Positions 59,788 to 64,000 of a DNA stretch of 64,000 nucleotides are shown here, piece after piece. The translations under genes were made by a program, and so were the position numbers. Location: contig CAVZIJ010000002.1 of assembly GCA_963775335.1 (NCBI GenBank), positions 1,054,001 through 1,118,000 of the forward strand. Reading direction: 5' to 3'. Under the pieces are notes generated by a model that saw only the letters and a program-made list of their open reading frames with translations, did no database searches and was not told where the DNA came from. Every line of letters starts with the position of its first letter. Position 1 is the first letter of the stretch. This DNA comes from CAVQCX01 sp963775335 (GTDB lineage: Bacteria; Pseudomonadota; Gammaproteobacteria; Chromatiales; Chromatiaceae).

Positions 59788-60919
59788 CTAGAAATAGTCC
59801 CCTTGGTCCACCAGCGAGAACGTCCTCCAGCCCCTGAGACATCTTCTCGGCCGCCGCGCTGTCGCCCAGCTTGACCATCAGGCGGACCTCGTTGGCCGAA
59901 TCTGCGTGCAGCAGCGCGTCCTCGTAGGTGATCTCTCCGTCCTTGTAGAGCTTGTAGAGCGCCTGGTCGAAGGTGTTCATGCCCTGCTCGTTGGAGCGTT
60001 TCATCAGGTCCTTGAGCTTGTGCACCTCACCCTTGCGGATCAGGTCCGATGCCAAAGGCGTGTTCAGCAACACCTCGACCACCGCGCGGCGCCCCTTGCC
60101 GTCGGGCTTGCGGATGAGCTGCTGGGCGATGATGGCCTTGAGGTTCAGAGACAGGTCCATGAACAGCTGGTTGCGCCGGTCCTCCGAAAAGAAGTTGATG
60201 ATGCGATCCAGCGCCTGGTTGGCGTTGTTGGCGTGCAGGGTGGAGAGCACGAGATGGCCGGTCTCGGCGAACGCGATCGCGTGCTCCATGGTCTCGCGGC
60301 TGCGAACCTCGCCCACCAGGATGACATCCGGGGCCTGGCGCAAGGTGTTCTTGAGCGCCACGTCGTAGGAGTCCGTGTCTATACCCACCTCGCGCTGGGT
60401 GATGATGCACCCCTTGTGGGAGTGGATGAACTCGATCGGATCTTCGATGCTGACGATGTGCCCGGTTCCATGGATGTTCCGATACTCGATCATCGCGGCG
60501 AGGGAAGTGGATTTTCCGGTGCCCGTGGCACCCACGAAGATCACCAGGCCGCGCTTGGACATGGCCAGATCCTTGATGATCGTCGGCAGGTGGAGCTCAT
60601 CCAGGTCCGGAATGCGGGTCTCGATGCGCCGCAGCACCATGCCGACGGCGTCGCGCTGCACGAAGGCGCTGACGCGGAACCGCCCTACCCCCTTGGCGCT
60701 CACCGCGAAGTTGCACTCCTTGGTCCGGACGAACTGCTCGCGCTGGTCCGGACTCATCAGGCCGACGGTGAGATCCCGGGACTGCTCAAACGTCAGGGGA
60801 TTCTTGGCCACCGGCGATATCCGGCCGTGCACCTTGATGCAAGGCGGCATACCTGCGGTGATGAACAGGTCGGATGCCTGCTTCTGCACCATGAGGGTCA
60901 GGAGCGAATTGAAGTCCAT
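59788..60919 (-). CDS. pilU: Twitching motility ATPase PilU, frameshift at its 3' end
   Basis: ATG 60919. VQKQASDLFITAGMPPCIKV, the Walker A GATGTGKSTSLAAMIEYRN, the Asp box IVSIEDPIEFIHSHKGCIIT and VGEVRSRETMEHAIAFAETG (Walker B/His box) define a PilT-family ATPase. As written the frame runs on to 59444, antisense to pyrK. One extra base near 59821 hides the natural end LEDFSLVDQGDYF with TAG at 59788-59790 (376 aa corrected, close to the usual ~380). It assists PilT in pilus retraction. Confidence 0.93.
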
Positions 60920-60967
60920 CCTCCGCCTCCGTTTGGTACCTGTTCGTGAAATAAGGGGCTCCCCGCC

Positions 60968-62011
60968 TCAGACGGCGGAGAAACCGTCCTTGTTCTGGGC
61001 CCGGGAGCGGGCGTCCAGACGGCTGACCAGGCCGCGCTTCACCAGCTCCAGCATGTGCTGGTCGAGGGTCTGCATGCCGTGGGCCTGGCCGGTCTGGATC
61101 GAGGAGTACATCTGCGCCACCTTGTCCTCCCGGATCAGGTTGCGGATGGCGGGCGTCCCGATCATGACCTCCCAGGCGGCCGTGCGGCCCCCTCCCACCT
61201 TCTTCAACAGCGTCTGAGCGATGACCGCCCGCAGGGACTCGGAGAGCATCGAGCGGACCATGTCCTTCTCGCCGGCGGGAAATACGTCGATCACCCGGTC
61301 GATCGTCTTGGCCGCGGAGCTGGTGTGCAAAGTCCCAAACACCAGGTGGCCGGTCTCGGCCGCGGTCAACGCCAGGCGGATCGTCTCCAGATCACGCAGC
61401 TCGCCGACCAGGATGACGTCCGGGTCTTCACGCAGCGCCGAGCGCAGGGCCTCGGAGAACCCGAGGGTATCCCGGTGGACCTCCCGCTGATTGATCAGAC
61501 ACTTCTTGCTCTCGTGCACGAACTCGATGGGGTCCTCGATGGTGAGGATGTGCGCGTACTCGTTCTCGTTCTTGTAGTCGATCATCGCCGCGAGGGTGGT
61601 CGACTTGCCCGAGCCCGTGGGACCGGTCACCAGGACCAGGCCACGGGGCTGCATCACGATGTCGCGAAAGGTCGTCGGGCAGTGCAGATCCTCCAGGGTG
61701 AGCACCTTGGAAGGGATGGTCCGGAACACCGCCGCAGCCCCGCGGTCCTGGTTGAAGGCATTGACCCGGAAGCGGGCCAGGCCCGGGATGTCGAACGAGA
61801 AATCGGTCTCGAGGAACTCCTCGTAGTCCTTGCGCTGTTTGTCGTTCATGATGTCGTAGACGAGGCCGTGAACGACCTTGTGATCCAGCGCGGGGATGTT
61901 GATGCGCCGGATGTCGCCATCGACCCGGATCATCGGCGGCAGCCCTGCCGAGAGATGCAGGTCCGATGCCTCGTGCTTGACGCTGAATGCCAATAGCTCC
62001 GCTATGTCCAT
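60968..62011 (-). CDS. pilT: Type IV pilus retraction ATPase PilT
   Basis: 347 aa. LLAFSVKHEASDLHLSAGLP, the Walker A VTGPTGSGKSTTLAAMIDYK, the Asp box ILTIEDPIEFVHESKKCLIN, the Walker B LREDPDVILVGELRDLETIR and the C-terminal AIRNLIREDKVAQMYSSIQT (AIRNLIRE motif needed for retraction) are all present. It is followed by pilU 48 bp downstream. Confidence 0.97.
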   Translation of the reverse strand: MDIAELLAFSVKHEASDLHLSAGLPPMIRVDGDIRRINIPALDHKVVHGLVYDIMNDKQRKDYEEFLETDFSFDIPGLARFRVNAFNQDRGAAAVFRTIPSKVLTLEDLHCPTTFRDIVMQPRGLVLVTGPTGSGKSTTLAAMIDYKNENEYAHILTIEDPIEFVHESKKCLINQREVHRDTLGFSEALRSALREDPDVILVGELRDLETIRLALTAAETGHLVFGTLHTSSAAKTIDRVIDVFPAGEKDMVRSMLSESLRAVIAQTLLKKVGGGRTAAWEVMIGTPAIRNLIREDKVAQMYSSIQTGQAHGMQTLDQHMLELVKRGLVSRLDARSRAQNKDGFSAV

Positions 62012-62141
62012 GGACGCCCCTCAGCGTACGTTGCTTGCCGACAAGGCCCCCATAACCACACGGGAGCCGGTTACCGGATCGGGCCCGGTTTCTGCTTAAA
62101 TGTCCGAGCCGTAGTATAGCCGAGTTGTCTTCGGATCTTGG

Positions 62142-62825
62142 ATGAGCACGATCTGCAATCGATTGGAGGCCGTCCGTCGGCGTATCGACGAAGCCGCCAC
62201 TCGCTACGGGCGGCGGGCAGAATCGGTCGAGCTCCTGGCCGTCAGCAAGACCCAGCCCGTGGAGGCTGTTCGCGCGGCATATGCCTGCGGCCAGCGCTGC
62301 TTCGGCGAGAGCTACCTGCAGGAGGCGCTGTCCAAGGTCCAGTCGCTTGCCGACCTCGATATACAATGGCATTTTATCGGGCGTATTCAGAGCAACAAAA
62401 CCCGACCGATCGCCGCGCATTTTGACTGGGCTCACAGTATCGACGACCCAAGGCAGGCGCGCCGGCTGAGCGCCCAGCGGCCTGAGACGCTCCCGCCGCT
62501 GAATCTGTGCATACAGGTTCGTTTCGGGGACGAGCCCACGAAAGGGGGGCTGGCGGAGGACCAAGTCGAGGCGGTACTCGTCGAGCTCGACCGCCTGCCG
62601 CGGCTGCGCGTCCAGGGTCTGATGACCCTGCCGCCCCCCGAGCAGGACCTCGAGGCCCAACGCCGCCCGTTCCGAAGGCTGCGCGAGCTGCGCGACCGGC
62701 TCGCGACGCCGGAGCGTCCCCTGGACATACTCTCCATGGGCATGACCGACGATCTGGAGGCGGCGATCGCCGAGGGGGCCAGCCTGGTGCGCGTCGGAAC
62801 GGGCATCTTCGGGCCCAGGGATTGA
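62142..62825 (+). CDS. yggS: PLP homeostasis protein (YggS/PLPBP)
   Basis: 227 aa. LLAVSKTQPVEAVRAAYACG has the PLP Lys, then RCFGESYLQEALSK, IQWHFIGRIQSNKTRPIAAH, LRVQGLMTLPPP and LSMGMTDDLEAAIAEGASLV, the phosphate-binding end. It is divergent from pilT and precedes proC, as in most gammaproteobacteria. Confidence 0.96.
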   Translation: MSTICNRLEAVRRRIDEAATRYGRRAESVELLAVSKTQPVEAVRAAYACGQRCFGESYLQEALSKVQSLADLDIQWHFIGRIQSNKTRPIAAHFDWAHSIDDPRQARRLSAQRPETLPPLNLCIQVRFGDEPTKGGLAEDQVEAVLVELDRLPRLRVQGLMTLPPPEQDLEAQRRPFRRLRELRDRLATPERPLDILSMGMTDDLEAAIAEGASLVRVGTGIFGPRD

Positions 62826-62881
62826 CCCAGACCCGGGGCGCCCGCACAGTCATCGCTTCGAGCAACCGCGAGAAAGGATCG

Positions 62882-63721
62882 ATGCAGAACCAGACCACCC
62901 AGCCGACGATCGCGTTCATCGGTGGCGGCAACATGGCCTCCGCGCTCGCGGGCGGCCTGATCGCCGACCGCTACCCCCCCGGCAACGTCCGCGTCGCGGA
63001 GCCCGACGCCGACAAGCGCGCCCGTCTGTCCTCGCGGCTGGGCGTGGAGTGCAGCGCGGACGCCGTGCAGGCGGCCCGCGGGGCTGCGATCCTGGTGCTC
63101 GCCGTCAAGCCCCAGGTCATCGAAGGCGTGGCACGCGCCCTCGCCGGGGTGATTCGCGAGACCCACCCGCTGGTGATCTCGGTCGCTGCCGGCATTCGCG
63201 AGCAGGACTTGGCGGACTGGCTGGGTGGCGGCGTGTCCCTGGTGCGCACGATGCCGAACACGCCGGCGATGATCCAGGCGGGCGCCACCGTGCTGCACGC
63301 GGGGCCGGGAGTGTCGCCCGCCCAGCGTGACCAGGCGGAATCGATCCTGCGATCGGTGGGCCTGACGCTCTGGGTGGACGACGAGGATCAGCTGGATGCG
63401 GTCACAGCGCTGTCCGGAAGCGGACCGGCGTACTTCTTCCTGGTGATGGAGGCCCTGGAGGCGGTCGCTGCGCAGCTCGGCCTGCCCGCCGAGACCGCCC
63501 GACTGCTCACCCTGCAAACCGCGCTGGGGGCCGCGAAGATGGCCCTCGAGAGCCAGGAGCCTCCGGCAGATCTGCGCCGGAGGGTCACCTCTCCCGGCGG
63601 CACGACCGAGCAGGCAGTCCGAGTGCTGGAGGACGGGGGTCTTCGCAGCCTCTTCGAGCAGGCGCTCACCGCGGCGCGCGACCGTTCCATCGAGCTCTCG
63701 AAACGCCTGGGTGGCCACTGA
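62882..63721 (+). CDS. proC: Pyrroline-5-carboxylate reductase
   Basis: 279 aa from ATG 62882, with gagaaagg upstream. IAFIGGGNMASALAGGLIAD is the NADPH fold; LVRTMPNTPAMIQAGATVLH, AVTALSGSGPAYFFLVMEAL and VTSPGGTTEQAVRVLEDGGL are the catalytic and signature blocks. It catalyses the last step of proline synthesis. The stop and the yggT start share TGATG. Confidence 0.97.
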   Translation: MQNQTTQPTIAFIGGGNMASALAGGLIADRYPPGNVRVAEPDADKRARLSSRLGVECSADAVQAARGAAILVLAVKPQVIEGVARALAGVIRETHPLVISVAAGIREQDLADWLGGGVSLVRTMPNTPAMIQAGATVLHAGPGVSPAQRDQAESILRSVGLTLWVDDEDQLDAVTALSGSGPAYFFLVMEALEAVAAQLGLPAETARLLTLQTALGAAKMALESQEPPADLRRRVTSPGGTTEQAVRVLEDGGLRSLFEQALTAARDRSIELSKRLGGH

Positions 63722-64000
63722 TGAGTGACGAGTATCTGACCAATCCGGCCATCTTCCTTGTCCAGACCCTTTTCGGCGTATACGCCGCGGTGGTGCTGAT
63801 CCGCTTCCTGCTCCAGCTGGTAAGGGCGGATTTCTACAACCCGGTGTCCCAGCTGGTGGTCAGCGTCACCGCCCCGGTTCTCAATCCCCTGCGCAGACTG
63901 ATCCCGAGATATGCCGGCATCGATCTGGCTTCGGTATTGCTCGCCTGGGCGCTGAAGGCCCTGGAGCTCGCCCTGGTCCTCCTGATATCCGGCTTCTCGT
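63721..64000 (+). CDS. yggT: YggT family membrane protein (partial, runs off the window)
   Basis: The first 93 codons are visible. TLFGVYAAVVLIRFLLQLVR, ADFYNPVSQLVVSVTAPVLN and PLRRLIPRYAGIDLASVLLA are the YggT repeat, a small integral-membrane family of unresolved function tied genetically to osmotic and cell-envelope traits. It overlaps proC by one base. Confidence 0.93.
   Translation, partial: MSDEYLTNPAIFLVQTLFGVYAAVVLIRFLLQLVRADFYNPVSQLVVSVTAPVLNPLRRLIPRYAGIDLASVLLAWALKALELALVLLISGFS

Overview
The window is about 64 kb of GC-rich chromosomal DNA from a gammaproteobacterium. Protein families and gene order (rnfABCDGE-nth-DUF1841, pilGHIJ-chpA-chpC, gshB...yqgE-ruvX-pyrRBC', pilT/pilU-yggS-proC-yggT, metK-ahcY-metF, bioA-rsmE) suggest the Chromatiales or a relative. 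That placement is inferred from gene content and was not tested with a tree.

Layout. 0-2.1 kb: end of a menaquinone operon (menC end, menI-type thioesterase, menE). 2.2-4.9 kb: SRPBCC protein and metG. 5-5.7 kb: OmpH/Skp-like lipoprotein. 6.2-12.6 kb: complete Rnf electron-transport operon, then nth and a DUF1841 gene. 12.7-18.4 kb: accessory stretch with a broken HvfA-like copper peptide, a parDE toxin-antitoxin pair, a DUF4062 stub, a polysaccharide co-polymerase fused to a degenerate tyrosine-recombinase-like domain, and fragments. 18.4-23.3 kb: iron block (cupredoxin, FTR1 permease, polyferredoxin, P19-type protein, HemP, a 51-aa Cys-rich peptide, a porin) with a Fur-like box upstream. 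23.5-26.1 kb: lipoproteins, a PaiB-type flavoprotein and an apparent integron remnant (attC-like site, AT-rich cassette-type ORF, truncated integrase). 26.2-29.6 kb: NifX-like protein, the copper/cytochrome-oxidase assembly set sco-pcuC-ctaG, and a Met/His/Cys-rich periplasmic protein. 30-34 kb: host-attachment-family protein, SthA and two damaged genes. 34-37.9 kb: SAM cycle (metK behind a SAM-II riboswitch plus terminator, ahcY behind a SAH riboswitch, metF). 38.1-40.8 kb: cNMP-binding protein, bioA, rsmE. 41-51.1 kb: Pil-Chp chemosensory cluster. 51.8-58.8 kb: gshB, apbE, tonB, yqgE, ruvX, pyrR, pyrB, pyrC'. 58.9 kb to the end: pyrK-like gene, pilU, pilT, yggS, proC, yggT (cut by the window edge).

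How genes work together. ApbE (52.8 kb) is the enzyme family that attaches FMN to RnfD and RnfG (9-10.7 kb). SAM made by MetK is used by BioA as amino donor and by RsmE as methyl donor, and AhcY and MetF recycle the products. PilG/H/I/J/ChpA/ChpC control the twitching motors PilT and PilU encoded 10 kb away. FTR1, cupredoxin, P19 and polyferredoxin form an Ftr-type iron importer.

Sequence quality. At least nine genes need single-base corrections to read through (menE, metG x3, an HvfA-like gene, parE, a lipoprotein x2, a conserved gene near 33.5 kb x4, gshB, pilU). Because metG is indispensable and many defects lie in G/C runs, most are probably sequencing or assembly indels. I mark them as frameshifted and do not assume real decay. 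No rRNA, tRNA or CRISPR array was recognised.
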